Assembly: GCA_044226535.1 (NCBI GenBank)
Contig: JBGAGT010000013.1
Coordinates: forward strand, 71,703-135,702
Direction: 5' to 3'
From: VBCG01 sp044226535
GTDB taxonomy: Bacteria > Pseudomonadota > Gammaproteobacteria > Burkholderiales > Casimicrobiaceae
DNA: 64,000 nt
A model generated the notes under the pieces. It was not told the DNA's origin. It did no database searches and was given only the letters and a program-made list of their open reading frames with translations. Positions 43,699-52,161 of the stretch are shown piece after piece (position 1 is the first letter of the stretch; each line of letters begins with the position of its first letter). A program made the position numbers and the translations under genes.

Positions 43699-44256
43699 TC
43701 AGGCCGCGAGGGCCTGCGGCTCGCCTTGCGCGCCCGCCGGCTCGGCGGCCAGCACCTGCGCGGCGGCGTTCACCACCGCGGCGATGCGGCCGACGTCGCG
43801 CAGCTGCTGCACCGTCAGGCCGTTCTCGCGCAGCAGCTTGAAGTGCGAGGCCACGCAGAAGTGGCACTTGCCGACGATGGAGGCGGCGAGCGCGTAGAGC
43901 TCGAAGCTCACGCGGTCGACGCCGCCGTGGCTCGCATACGCGTTCATGCGCAGCTCCGGCCGCAGGGTCTTGAGCTCGGCGTCGTCGGCCATCTCCACGT
44001 ACGGGTACCACACGTTGTTCATGCCCATCAGCGCCGCGGCGGTCAGCGCCGCCGTGGCGTGGCCGCCGGCCAGCGCCGAGGCGTCGCGCAACGCCTCGAC
44101 GAGCGCCGGGGAGCGCGCGGCGAAGGCGGCGGCGAGCGCCGCGCCGACGGCATGCGCCGGCGTGAGGCTCGAGCGGTTGATCGCCGCGTCGAGGTTGAGG
44201 CGGATGTCCTTGGCGTAGTCCGGGATCCGCGCCTTGAGGTCGTCGAGGCGATCCAT
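43699..44256 (-). CDS. ahpD: alkyl hydroperoxide reductase AhpD (carboxymuconolactone decarboxylase fold)
   Basis: A 185-residue protein with 'GKCHFCVASH' (Cys131, Cys134, His138), the thiol-disulfide site by which AhpD reduces AhpC. The all-helical AhpD-like fold is suggested throughout. It is 15 bases downstream of ahpC and is followed by a strong terminator. Together they provide an AhpF-independent peroxidase system like that of mycobacteria. Confidence 0.93.
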   Translation of the reverse strand: MDRLDDLKARIPDYAKDIRLNLDAAINRSSLTPAHAVGAALAAAFAARSPALVEALRDASALAGGHATAALTAAALMGMNNVWYPYVEMADDAELKTLRPELRMNAYASHGGVDRVSFELYALAASIVGKCHFCVASHFKLLRENGLTVQQLRDVGRIAAVVNAAAQVLAAEPAGAQGEPQALAA

Positions 44257-44271
44257 GGCGTCCTCCGGCCC

Positions 44272-44832
44272 TTACGCCGCGATGGCGAGCGTGTTGCCGC
44301 CGACCGTGCGGTTGCAGGGGCAGAGCTCGTCCGTCTGCAGGCCGTCGAGGATGCGCAGGACTTCCTCGGGGCTGCGGCCGACGTTGAGGTTGTTCACCGA
44401 CACGTGCTGGATGACGTTGTCCGGATCGACGATGAACGTCGCGCGCAGGGCCACGCCTTCGGCCGTGTCGCGCACGCCGAGCTGGTCGACCAGCGAGCCG
44501 GTCGAGTCGCCGAATTGCCATTGCGGCAGCTTGGAGAGGTCCTTGTGCTCGCGGCGCCAGCCGAGCTTGCTGAACTCGTTGTCGGTCGAGCCGCCCAGCA
44601 CCACCGCGTCACGGTCGGCGAAGTCCTTGGCGAGCTTGGCGAAGCCGACGATCTCGGTCGGGCAGACGAAGGTGAAATCCTTGGGATAGAAGTAGATGAC
44701 CTTCCACTTGCCGGGGAAGGACTTCTCGGTGATGGCTTCGAACGCCGAGACGCCGTTTTCCTCGGGCTGGTTGAAGCCGGGCTTGACGCCCTGGACCTTG
44801 AAGGAGTCGAGTTTCTGGCCAACGGTCTTCAT
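44272..44832 (-). CDS. ahpC: peroxiredoxin AhpC (AhpD-coupled)
   Basis: A 186-residue 2-Cys peroxiredoxin. The peroxidatic cysteine is Cys57 in 'FTFVCPTE', and the C-terminal resolving cysteines are in 'ELCPCN' (171, 173), a CxC arrangement. It reduces hydrogen peroxide, organic peroxides and peroxynitrite. The ATG at 44832 is chosen for AAGGA 7 bases upstream; ATG 44838 is too close to the same site. Upstream lies the most AT-rich stretch of the window, including TTAGTAATTCTAA (44905-44917), a plausible but unproven redox-regulator site. Confidence 0.95.
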   Translation of the reverse strand: MKTVGQKLDSFKVQGVKPGFNQPEENGVSAFEAITEKSFPGKWKVIYFYPKDFTFVCPTEIVGFAKLAKDFADRDAVVLGGSTDNEFSKLGWRREHKDLSKLPQWQFGDSTGSLVDQLGVRDTAEGVALRATFIVDPDNVIQHVSVNNLNVGRSPEEVLRILDGLQTDELCPCNRTVGGNTLAIAA

Positions 44833-45066
44833 GCGCATTCCTTTCGCGGGCTTGTGGGGAAGGGGATGTCCGCAAGGATATGTGCAAATGCAGCATAAAT
44901 CCAATTAGTAATTCTAACTGCTACGATAACCTTTCATGATGCGATTACAAAACAATTGCTTAGGACCGGGCTTCGAGCCAATCCGGTGACCTGATCCCGG
45001 CCCGCAAGCGGGCGTCCCGGCCTTGCAGCGCAGCAGCGATGCGCTGCCGCGCCGAACGATAGCATG
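44833..45066. other. AT-rich promoter region of ahpC and gap to the SET gene
   Basis: No gene seen. Bases 44880-44965 are unusually AT-rich for this window and hold the imperfect dyad TTAGTAATTCTAA. A GCCCGC/GCGGGC hairpin is near 45000-45014. I could not fit a full OxyR consensus (four ATAG/CTAT elements). Confidence 0.5.
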
Positions 45067-45072
45067 CTATCG
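45057..45072. other. 16-base perfect palindrome overlapping the SET gene stop
   Basis: CGATAGCATGCTATCG reads the same on both strands and covers the TAG of the SET-domain gene (45067-45069). It may be a dimeric regulator site or simply a transcript-end fold. Confidence 0.45.
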
Positions 45073-45720
45073 ATTATCCTTGCCGAGCATGGTCCCGCGG
45101 CATTTCCGGGCGCCGCAGCGGCAGGCGTAGGCCTTTCGCATCTTCTTCCCGACTTTCCCGTCGTAGGTGAGCTGGTAGTCGTAGGTGAGCTCCTCGCCGG
45201 GCTGGATCTTGCGGCGCGCGACGATGAACACGCGACCCTCGTCGTCCTCCTGCGCTTCGCAGTTGGGCTTGCAGGAATGGTTGATCCAGCGTGCGGAATT
45301 TCCGCCCACGTCGGCGTCGATCACCCGTCCGTCGTCGAGGCCGAACAGGAACGTGTGGTACGGGTTGTCGGGGTCGGAAGGCGGTCGCTTGTTGGCCTCC
45401 TTCCAGCTCACGCGCTCGCCGCGGTACTCGATGATCGAATGGTTCTTGCGGATCTTGCGCGCGGCGAACACGCCGCGGCCGTGGATCGGCGAGACGCGCA
45501 CCACCCAGTGGCGCTTGGGGCGCGCGGCCTTCGCCGGCTTCGCGGGCGCCGCAGCCTTCGCGGCCTTCGCGGGAGCCGCAGCCTTCGCGGCCTTCGCGGG
45601 CGCCGCAGCCTTCGCGGTCTTCGTGGCCTTCGCGGGCGCCGCAGCCTTCGCCGCCTTCGCCGGTTTCCTCGCCTTCGTCGCTTTCGCTTCCTGTCCTGCC
45701 TTAGCTGCCCTGGTCGCCAC
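45067..45720 (-). CDS. SET-domain protein-lysine methyltransferase with histone-H1-like N-terminal tail
   Basis: A 217-residue protein in two parts. Residues 1-70 are almost only Lys, Ala and Pro, with repeats of 'AAKAAAPAKA', like the tails of histone H1 and bacterial H1-like proteins. Residues 72-183 are a SET domain: 'GRGVFAARKI' (SAM binding), 'WINHSCKPNCE' (knot) and 'GEELTYDY' (catalytic tyrosine). A post-SET cluster 'CRCGARKC' (200-207), with Cys154, should bind zinc. The tail suggests DNA or nucleoid binding; the methylation target is unknown, and self-methylation of the tail is one possibility. Confidence 0.9.
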   Translation of the reverse strand: MATRAAKAGQEAKATKARKPAKAAKAAAPAKATKTAKAAAPAKAAKAAAPAKAAKAAAPAKPAKAARPKRHWVVRVSPIHGRGVFAARKIRKNHSIIEYRGERVSWKEANKRPPSDPDNPYHTFLFGLDDGRVIDADVGGNSARWINHSCKPNCEAQEDDEGRVFIVARRKIQPGEELTYDYQLTYDGKVGKKMRKAYACRCGARKCRGTMLGKDNR

Positions 45721-45783
45721 CCGCCGGCCTCCTTGTCGTCGAAGCGGCGATTATGCCGTGCCTTGGCGGCGCGCCGTGGCGCT

Positions 45784-46731
45784 TCAGTGCGAACCGGGCC
45801 CGATGAGGGCGAGGGTGAGCGGCGTGCTGAGGGCGGCGATGGTGGTGGCGATCACCAGCGCCGAGGCGACGGGTCCTTCCATGGTGCGGAACTGCCGCGC
45901 CATGAGGTAGGCGTTGGCGCCGGTGGGCAGCGACGACAGCAGCACCACGGCGGCCGTCTCGGCGGGCGGCAGGGCGATCAGGCGCGCGATCAGGTACACC
46001 GCCAGCGGCAGCGCGACCAGCTTCAGCGCGGTTATGGCCGCGCTCTGCGCCGCGCCGGCGCGGATGCCGTACTCGGAGAGGCCCATGCCCAGCGCGACCA
46101 GCGACATGGGCGTCGCCGCGGTGGCGAGGAGCTCGAGCGTGCGGTCGGCGAAGCCCGGCAGGCTGACGCCGGTGAAGCCCCAGGCGGTGCCGGCGAGGAT
46201 GGAGAACACCACCGGGTTCAGCACCACGCCACGCGCGGTCTTGCCGAAGCCCGCGAGCGAGAGGTCGCGGTGGCGCGCCCATTCCACCGACACCGTCACC
46301 AGCGTCCACAGCGTCAGGGAGTTGAACACCAGCACCAGCGACACCGCGGGCATGGCCTCGGCCGGCAGCGTCGCCTGCGCCACGGGTACGCCGAGCAGCA
46401 CGTTGTTGGAGAAGATCGCGCCGACGCCGAACACCGACTGTGCCGCGCCGTCGAGGCCGAAGCCGTATGCCGCGACCAGCCGGGCGAGCGCGTACACCGC
46501 GAGGCAGCCGCCGAAGTACGCGACCAGGAGCCGCGCATCGACGTGCGGGAGCGTCGCGAAGTCGCTCATCATGCGGAACAGGAAGGCCGGGATGGCCACG
46601 CTGAACACGAAGCGCGTCAGCGCGTCGGAGGCGCTGCGCGGCCAGCCGCCCCAGCGCGACAGCAGGTAGCCGATCAGCACCAGCGCAAACAGCGGCGAGG
46701 TGATGCCGAAGATGCGCAGCGCGTCGTTCAG
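45784..46731 (-). CDS. auxin efflux carrier (AEC) family transporter
   Basis: A polytopic protein of about 10 helices. 'FGVGAIFSNNVLLGVPVAQA' in helix 4 and 'SSLPTGANAYLMA' near the C-terminus are AEC-family signatures. These carriers export small carboxylates in bacteria; substrate unknown. The family's first helix ('RIFGITSPLFALVLIGYLL') extends upstream of the first usable GTG (46680). I therefore place the start at CTG 46731, which follows a G-run by 5 bases; CTG 46719 is also possible. Length with this start is 315 residues, normal for the family. Confidence 0.83.
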   Translation of the reverse strand: MNDALRIFGITSPLFALVLIGYLLSRWGGWPRSASDALTRFVFSVAIPAFLFRMMSDFATLPHVDARLLVAYFGGCLAVYALARLVAAYGFGLDGAAQSVFGVGAIFSNNVLLGVPVAQATLPAEAMPAVSLVLVFNSLTLWTLVTVSVEWARHRDLSLAGFGKTARGVVLNPVVFSILAGTAWGFTGVSLPGFADRTLELLATAATPMSLVALGMGLSEYGIRAGAAQSAAITALKLVALPLAVYLIARLIALPPAETAAVVLLSSLPTGANAYLMARQFRTMEGPVASALVIATTIAALSTPLTLALIGPGSH

Positions 46732-46768
46732 GTTCGCCCCCCCAGGGATCGCGCGTGGCGGCGCTGCG

Positions 46769-48646
46769 CTACACGATGTCCTGCAGCGTCAGCGTGAGCT
46801 TGCGCCCGTCGGCGGTGCCGAGCACGACGCGCGTGCCCGGCGCGGCCTTGAGGCGCGCGCGCAGCTCGTCGAGCGACAGCGATTTCACCGGCTTGCCGTC
46901 GAGGGCGACGATGACGTCGCCCGCCTTGACGCCGGCCTTCGCCCCCGCCGCGCCGGCGAGCACGTCGACGACCTTGAAGCCCTTGGCATCGCGCTCGACC
47001 CACAGGCCCGCGCGGTCGTGGACGTCGGGCATCGCGTAGCGCGAGTTCTTCTCGAACCAGATCACCTCGTTGCGGTAGTCGAACACGAGGTCGAAGTGCG
47101 ACAGCACCCCGTAGCCGACGTTGCCGGCGAGGCTCGGGTCGGCGAAGGCGCCGGCCTGCGCCGTCGACAGCACGGTGACGGGTTTCGCCACCTCGACGTC
47201 GCCGAGCTTCAGCACGCCGGCGCGCGCGAGCTGCCCGCGCGAGGGCCCGCCGACGCCCGCGCCGGTGATGGTCTCGGGCGTGGCGTGGTAGCGCGCGGCG
47301 AGGTCGTTGGCGGCCGAGAACGGCGCGCCGAGGGTGAGGCTGCCGCGCGCGCCCGTGTCGATGTCGAAGGTCCCCGCGATCCCGTCGATCGAGCCTTCGA
47401 CCTGCGGGATGTGCTGCTTGAAGCTGATCGGGACCTTGACGCCGCTGCCCGCGTATTTCCACTGCGCCGGGTCGTAGAAGGTGAGCTTGCGCTGCACGTA
47501 GTCGATGCGCACGGGGAAGCGCTTGAAGAGCTCGTAGCCGACCAGGCCCGCGACGCGGTCGACGCCCTCGATGCGCCGCATCGAGTCCTCGAGCGCGAGG
47601 GTGACGAACTCCTGGTCGGCGAGCACGATGCCGCCGATCTCCAGCGAGGGCACGCGCAGCACGCCCGCGGTTTCCTTGTCGGCGCCGACGCCGCCCGCGG
47701 CGATGCCGCCCTGTGCCGTCAGGCCGAGGGACTTTGCGGTCGACGGGAACAGCACGTTGACGCCGCCCGAGTCGAACAGCATGCGGAAGGGGCCCTTGCC
47801 GGCGAGCTTCACGTCGACGTACATGTGGCCGTTGGCGAGCGTGAAGGGCACCTCGACGCTGGCCTTGCCGGCGGGGAAGGTGAAATCGGGCTTGGGCGGC
47901 GGCGGGCGGTCGAAGGCGACGGCGGTCTTCGGCGGGTCGAAGTCGATGGAGTCGACGTTGACGATCTCGTCGAAGCGCGCGTCGCCGCGCGAGGCGCGCA
48001 CGCGGAACGGCAGGCGCAGCATGCCGACGTCGCGGAAGTCCATGTAGTACTCGGTGCGCGTCTCGGTGGCCTCGCGCTCGACCAGCCGCTCGATGAGGTG
48101 GGTGTCGGCATTGATCCACAGGTCGAACTCGCGCCCGCCCTCGGGCGTGATCGACACCACGTCGAAGGTCGCGCCGTCGCGCGTCTCCTGCGGCTTCATG
48201 CGGATGGTGGCGGGGTGGCGGTCGGGAAACCAGAACGCAAGCTGGTCGCGATAGGCGGTGTTGACCGCGAGCTCGCGCGAGGTGCGCGAGGACTCGGTGC
48301 GCGATTCGCCCGAGGAGTCCTGCGTCCAGCCCTGCTTGCCGTCGAAGCCGATCGCGCCCGAGGTGGGCCCGAGCGAATAGGTGAGGTACGAGCGCCCGGT
48401 GAGGAACTCGCTCCAGCGCTCGACCGGGCCCGAGAGGCCACTGGTCGACAGCGTGACTTTCGAATGCTGCTGGCGCAGGTCGTTCCACGCCGAGCCCCCG
48501 CTGGCCGCCTTGGCGGCACCGAGCACGGCGAGGGCCTCGGGCGGCGTGGGCTCCGCGGCAACGGCGGGGAGGACGGGCGCGAGGGCGAGCGAGGCGGCGA
48601 GGCAGGCGGCGGCCGCGTTCGCGAGGAGGCGAGTGGAGAGGGTCAT
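46769..48646 (-). CDS. exported retropepsin-like aspartyl protease with PDZ domain
   Basis: A 625-residue protein with a Sec signal peptide (about residues 1-31). An N-terminal domain of 220 residues is followed by two aspartyl-protease halves, with 'FDSGG' at 291-295 (DSG) and 'DIDTGARGS' at 428-436 (DTG), then a C-terminal PDZ domain ('AGAKAGVKAGDVIVALDGKP', about residues 563-582). The paired halves could form one pepsin-like site in a single chain. Located in the periplasm; substrate unknown. Confidence 0.87.
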   Translation of the reverse strand: MTLSTRLLANAAAACLAASLALAPVLPAVAAEPTPPEALAVLGAAKAASGGSAWNDLRQQHSKVTLSTSGLSGPVERWSEFLTGRSYLTYSLGPTSGAIGFDGKQGWTQDSSGESRTESSRTSRELAVNTAYRDQLAFWFPDRHPATIRMKPQETRDGATFDVVSITPEGGREFDLWINADTHLIERLVEREATETRTEYYMDFRDVGMLRLPFRVRASRGDARFDEIVNVDSIDFDPPKTAVAFDRPPPPKPDFTFPAGKASVEVPFTLANGHMYVDVKLAGKGPFRMLFDSGGVNVLFPSTAKSLGLTAQGGIAAGGVGADKETAGVLRVPSLEIGGIVLADQEFVTLALEDSMRRIEGVDRVAGLVGYELFKRFPVRIDYVQRKLTFYDPAQWKYAGSGVKVPISFKQHIPQVEGSIDGIAGTFDIDTGARGSLTLGAPFSAANDLAARYHATPETITGAGVGGPSRGQLARAGVLKLGDVEVAKPVTVLSTAQAGAFADPSLAGNVGYGVLSHFDLVFDYRNEVIWFEKNSRYAMPDVHDRAGLWVERDAKGFKVVDVLAGAAGAKAGVKAGDVIVALDGKPVKSLSLDELRARLKAAPGTRVVLGTADGRKLTLTLQDIV

Positions 48647-48837
48647 GGGGCGAGGGGGGCGAGGCGCGCGGCAGCGGCCGGGGCCTGGGGCGTTCGGGCA
48701 AACCGGCATTCTCCCACGCCGGCGCTGCCGACCGGCCCCGGCCGGGGGAACCCGCGAAGGGGGACCGCGGCGTCCGCCGGGGCTTGCGCCCACGGCGCCG
48801 CCCGGGCAGGATTCTGCGGCAACGGGAGGTCCTCGCC

Positions 48838-49638
48838 ATGCAGTGTGCGATTTGTGGATTCGACAACACGGGCAGCAGCCGCTTTTGCAAGCAATGCGGT
48901 GCCGCGCTCGTGACGCCCGCCGGCGTCCCGCCGCCGGCTGCTGCGGCAGCGGCAAACGGCGGCACGCCGGCGGCCATGCCCGCTTCCCCCGGCGCTGCGC
49001 CGGGGGAAGCCGTCGCAGCGGCGTCGGGTGTTTCGCCCAAGCCCTTCCTGGTGATCTTCATCGTCGCGCTGCTGATGCTGGCGGCGGCGTGGCTTGGATG
49101 GCGCGCGATCGGACACCGCCCGGCCGAGGAGCCGCCCGCGGCGACGCCTCCCGCCGCCGCCCCGGCGACAACGCCCGAGCCTGCGTCGCCCGCGGCCGAC
49201 AAGGCTGCCGAGCCCGCGGTGCCGGCGAGCGAACCCGCGAAGGAAGCGCCGGGCGCCACCGCCGCGCCCCACACGACCGCCGCGCCGGCCGTGCCGGCCG
49301 ATGCGGCCGCAGCCGAAGCCGCGCAACCCGCCGCCGGGCACAAGGCCCCGGCGAAGGCCCCGGCCAAGGCTTCCGCCCATGCCCCCGCCAAGCAGGCGGC
49401 CCCCGTCCCCGTCGTGCCTGCACCCGCGGCCGCGCCGCCGCCCCAGCCCGCCGCCAAGGCGGCGCCCAAGGTCGACCGCTGGGGGCAGATGGACGCCGAG
49501 ATGGCGGCCTGCGGGCGCAACGAGAACTTCCTCGAGCGCCTGGTCTGCGAGCAGAAGCTCAAGGTGCGCTACTGCGACGGCTACTGGGGCAAGGTGCCGC
49601 AATGCCCGAGCGGTCCGGCGCCGACCACCGGCGGCTAG
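48838..49638 (+). CDS. zinc-ribbon, single-pass membrane protein with four-cysteine C-terminal module (paralogue 1)
   Basis: A 266-residue protein: zinc ribbon (Cys3, Cys6, Cys17, Cys20), a transmembrane helix at 70-91, a roughly 120-residue Ala/Pro/Lys-rich linker, and a compact C-terminal module with Cys225, Cys237, Cys246 and Cys256 ('VCEQ', 'YCDG', 'VPQC'). The ribbon should be cytoplasmic and the module periplasmic. The same architecture and module occur at 56070-56939. No name is known to me for the C-terminal module. GGGAGG lies 9 bases before the ATG. Confidence 0.82.
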   Translation: MQCAICGFDNTGSSRFCKQCGAALVTPAGVPPPAAAAAANGGTPAAMPASPGAAPGEAVAAASGVSPKPFLVIFIVALLMLAAAWLGWRAIGHRPAEEPPAATPPAAAPATTPEPASPAADKAAEPAVPASEPAKEAPGATAAPHTTAAPAVPADAAAAEAAQPAAGHKAPAKAPAKASAHAPAKQAAPVPVVPAPAAAPPPQPAAKAAPKVDRWGQMDAEMAACGRNENFLERLVCEQKLKVRYCDGYWGKVPQCPSGPAPTTGG

Positions 49639-49657
49639 CCGCGGCGGTACCCCTCGG

Positions 49658-51988
49658 TCAGGCGGGCGCGAGCGCGTCCGCCGGTCCTTCGGGGTCCTTC
49701 GGCGCGCGCGTGCCGGCGAGGGTATCGAGCGCCGCGCTGACCGCACGGTCGAACAGCGGCACCGGCTCGACCACCAGTGCCGCGCGCCCCGACCCCAGCT
49801 CGTAGGCGAGTTCCTCGGGCGAGAACACGAAGGCGCGGCGCCGCGAGCGGCTGGTGAAGATGTACTTGGTGCGCAGCGGGCTCACCCAGGTGAGGCGCGC
49901 ATTGATGGTATCGGCCTCGCGGCGGAAGGCGAGCCAGGTCCCGGGGACCATCTCGCTCACGTAGTCGTAGACGTTGGCGACGCGATGCGTCTCGCTGGCC
50001 GCCATGGGCGGCGGCGCCGGCGCGTCCTCGGCGGGCGGGGGCGGCGGCTTGATCGCCGCCATGTGCAGGCCGTACAGCTCCTCGAGGAAGGCCTTGGCGC
50101 GCTCGTCGGGCAGGGCGCGCGCGGCGATGCCCTGGCGCAGCCCGCGGATCAGCGTGGGGATCAGCTTGGTGAGGCGCGCCTTCTGGCCGGTGCGCTCCTT
50201 GGCGACGATGCTCCACAAGAGGTCGTCGAGCGTGGCCTGCGCGGCCTTCCAGGCGTCGCTGGCCTCGCCGTCGCGCGCGCGGATGTCGCCCATGTGGTCG
50301 GCCCAGGTGGTCTCGGCGAAGTTGCGCACCTCGAGCGGCAGGTCGAGCCCCGCGAGGCGATCGCGCACCAGGGCGCGTGCCACGCTGCGGTCGGCCTCGC
50401 TCTCCTCGGCGGCCAGCGCCGCGGCGACGTCGGGCTCGGTCGCGGCCTCGGACGCCTTGCGCTCGTCGTCGATGAAGCGGCCGAGGCGTGCCTGCGCCGC
50501 GTCGAAGGCGGTGACGTCGATCTCGAAGTCCCGGCAGATCTCGTCGACGAGCTCGGTCGCGGTGTGCTCGAAGGCGTCGCGGTAGATCTCGTCGTTCTGC
50601 GCGCCGATCGCGGCGTCGGCGAGCTGGTCGAGGAAACGGCGTGCCGAGTGTTTCTTGTCGGAGAAGAACGTACGGTCGAGCAGTGCGACCTTGACGATCG
50701 GCACCTGCAGCCGGCTGAACACCGTGCGCAGCGACTGCGGGATCGACGGGTCGCGGAAGATGTAGTCGAACAGCAGCGCGATGACGTCGACGGTGATCTT
50801 GTCGGCGGGATTGGTGATCTGGTCCGCGATCGCCGTGCGGATGTGCGGGACCAGGTTGAGCGGCACGTCGCTTGCCGCGGGCATCGCCTGCGGCGCGACG
50901 CGCGCCAGCGCGGTGGCGAGATCGAGTCGTTGCCAGTAGCCCAGCGTGTCGAACAGCGGCGTCGAGCTGCCGAGCGCCATCAGCGGATCGAGCGAGGGCA
51001 GGTCGCCCGGCGCGGCCTCGGGCTTCGCGGCCGCATGCGCCTCCGCCTTGCCGATACGCGCCAGCGCCTCGAGGCCACGGATGATCTCCGGCGCGATCGC
51101 CGGGGCCGACACCGGCGCGACCATTGCGCCGGCCTGCGGCGCGAGCATCCCCGCGGCCGTCGCCGCGCCGCGCGCCGAATGGTCGAAGTCGAACGCCGGC
51201 GCCGCGGGATCGCCGAGGATCTCGGGCACGATCACGTTGGTCGGCAGCTCCCCCGATTCCGACATCAGCTTGCTGAACGCGGGGATGAGGTCGCGGTCGT
51301 CCTCGGGCCGGAAGTCGCTGCGGATGCGCAACGCGGCCTTGATCTCCGGCAGCACGTTGCGGTCGGCGAGGAAGCGGTTGAGCGAGATGTAGATCTTGTT
51401 GATCGCCGGCGTGAGGTCGGCCAGCAGCCGCTCCATCACCGGGCGCCAGATCTTGGCCTCGGGGTAGACCGCGCGCGAGGTCGCGCCGATGGCGTCGAGG
51501 ATGTAGGCGGGACCGAAGGGATTGTCGGGATCGCGTGCGTCGGCGTCGGGGAGCAGGAGCTCCAGGCGGACGTCGAGCGCGTCGAGCTCGCGCCGCGTGA
51601 GCCGCATCAGGAAGGTCGTCGACGACTTGAGCGCGTCCTGCTTCTCGTGGTCGAACGCAGTGAGCACGCGCAGGCTGGCGAGCGAGGCGTCGAAGTCGGG
51701 CCGCCGTCCCTTGCGCTTCACGCCGCCCATGCGCCGCTGGTAGAGCGCGTCGAGGTTCTGGCCGAAGCGCGCGAGCCATTCGGCGCGCTTCGACTTGAAC
51801 TTGACGTCGTCGTCCTGCGTGACGAAGTTGTTGCCCTCGAACAGGTCGGACGCCATCTCCAGCGACCCGCGCGCGATCTCGCAGAGCTTGTCGCGGTACA
51901 GCGCGAAGCACTGGCGAAGCAGCGCCTCGGCTTCCTGGCGCGGAAGCCGGACGGGCGCGTCGGCGGCGGCGGTGACGGTGTTCGACAT
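49658..51988 (-). CDS. DUF1631 family protein
   Basis: A 776-residue cytosolic-looking protein with no signal peptide. Regions such as 'FEGNNFVTQDDDVKFKSKR', 'RLELLLPDADARDPDNPFGP' and 'SLRTVFSRLQVPIVKVALLD' are characteristic of DUF1631 proteins of beta- and gammaproteobacteria. The last 120 residues ('GTWLAFRREADTINARLTWV...YIFTSR') look like a separate small beta-barrel, reminiscent of PilZ-like domains, though I see no clear RxxxR ligand motif. Function unknown. ATG at 51988 is chosen over a longer, low-quality N-terminal extension. Confidence 0.88.
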   Translation of the reverse strand: MSNTVTAAADAPVRLPRQEAEALLRQCFALYRDKLCEIARGSLEMASDLFEGNNFVTQDDDVKFKSKRAEWLARFGQNLDALYQRRMGGVKRKGRRPDFDASLASLRVLTAFDHEKQDALKSSTTFLMRLTRRELDALDVRLELLLPDADARDPDNPFGPAYILDAIGATSRAVYPEAKIWRPVMERLLADLTPAINKIYISLNRFLADRNVLPEIKAALRIRSDFRPEDDRDLIPAFSKLMSESGELPTNVIVPEILGDPAAPAFDFDHSARGAATAAGMLAPQAGAMVAPVSAPAIAPEIIRGLEALARIGKAEAHAAAKPEAAPGDLPSLDPLMALGSSTPLFDTLGYWQRLDLATALARVAPQAMPAASDVPLNLVPHIRTAIADQITNPADKITVDVIALLFDYIFRDPSIPQSLRTVFSRLQVPIVKVALLDRTFFSDKKHSARRFLDQLADAAIGAQNDEIYRDAFEHTATELVDEICRDFEIDVTAFDAAQARLGRFIDDERKASEAATEPDVAAALAAEESEADRSVARALVRDRLAGLDLPLEVRNFAETTWADHMGDIRARDGEASDAWKAAQATLDDLLWSIVAKERTGQKARLTKLIPTLIRGLRQGIAARALPDERAKAFLEELYGLHMAAIKPPPPPAEDAPAPPPMAASETHRVANVYDYVSEMVPGTWLAFRREADTINARLTWVSPLRTKYIFTSRSRRRAFVFSPEELAYELGSGRAALVVEPVPLFDRAVSAALDTLAGTRAPKDPEGPADALAPA

Positions 51989-52149
51989 CGGCGATGCGCG
52001 CCACGCGACGCGCAGTTGGAGGCTGTCGCGCATTGTAGGGCAGCGGCCGGCGCTGCGGCATCGCGGGCAGACACCCGGCGTGCGCGAGCCGCGCAACGCG
52101 GGCCGGCGCCGCGGCGGCCCCGGCGCTCGCCATCCGCCGTCGCTGCGAT

Positions 52150-52155
52150 TAAGCT
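52150..52155 (+). promoter_or_regulatory. putative -10 element directly before the DUF4124 gene
   Basis: GATTAAGCT contains TAAGCT ending 6 bases before the ATG at 52162, without a Shine-Dalgarno. This would give a leaderless or near-leaderless transcript. Confidence 0.35.
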
Positions 52156-52161
52156 AGCCGG

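Noticed and set aside
44880..44990. OxyR binding site upstream of ahpC
   Set aside because: The region is AT-rich with a partial dyad, but the four ATAG/CTAT elements of the consensus cannot be fitted; left as an AT-rich promoter region only.
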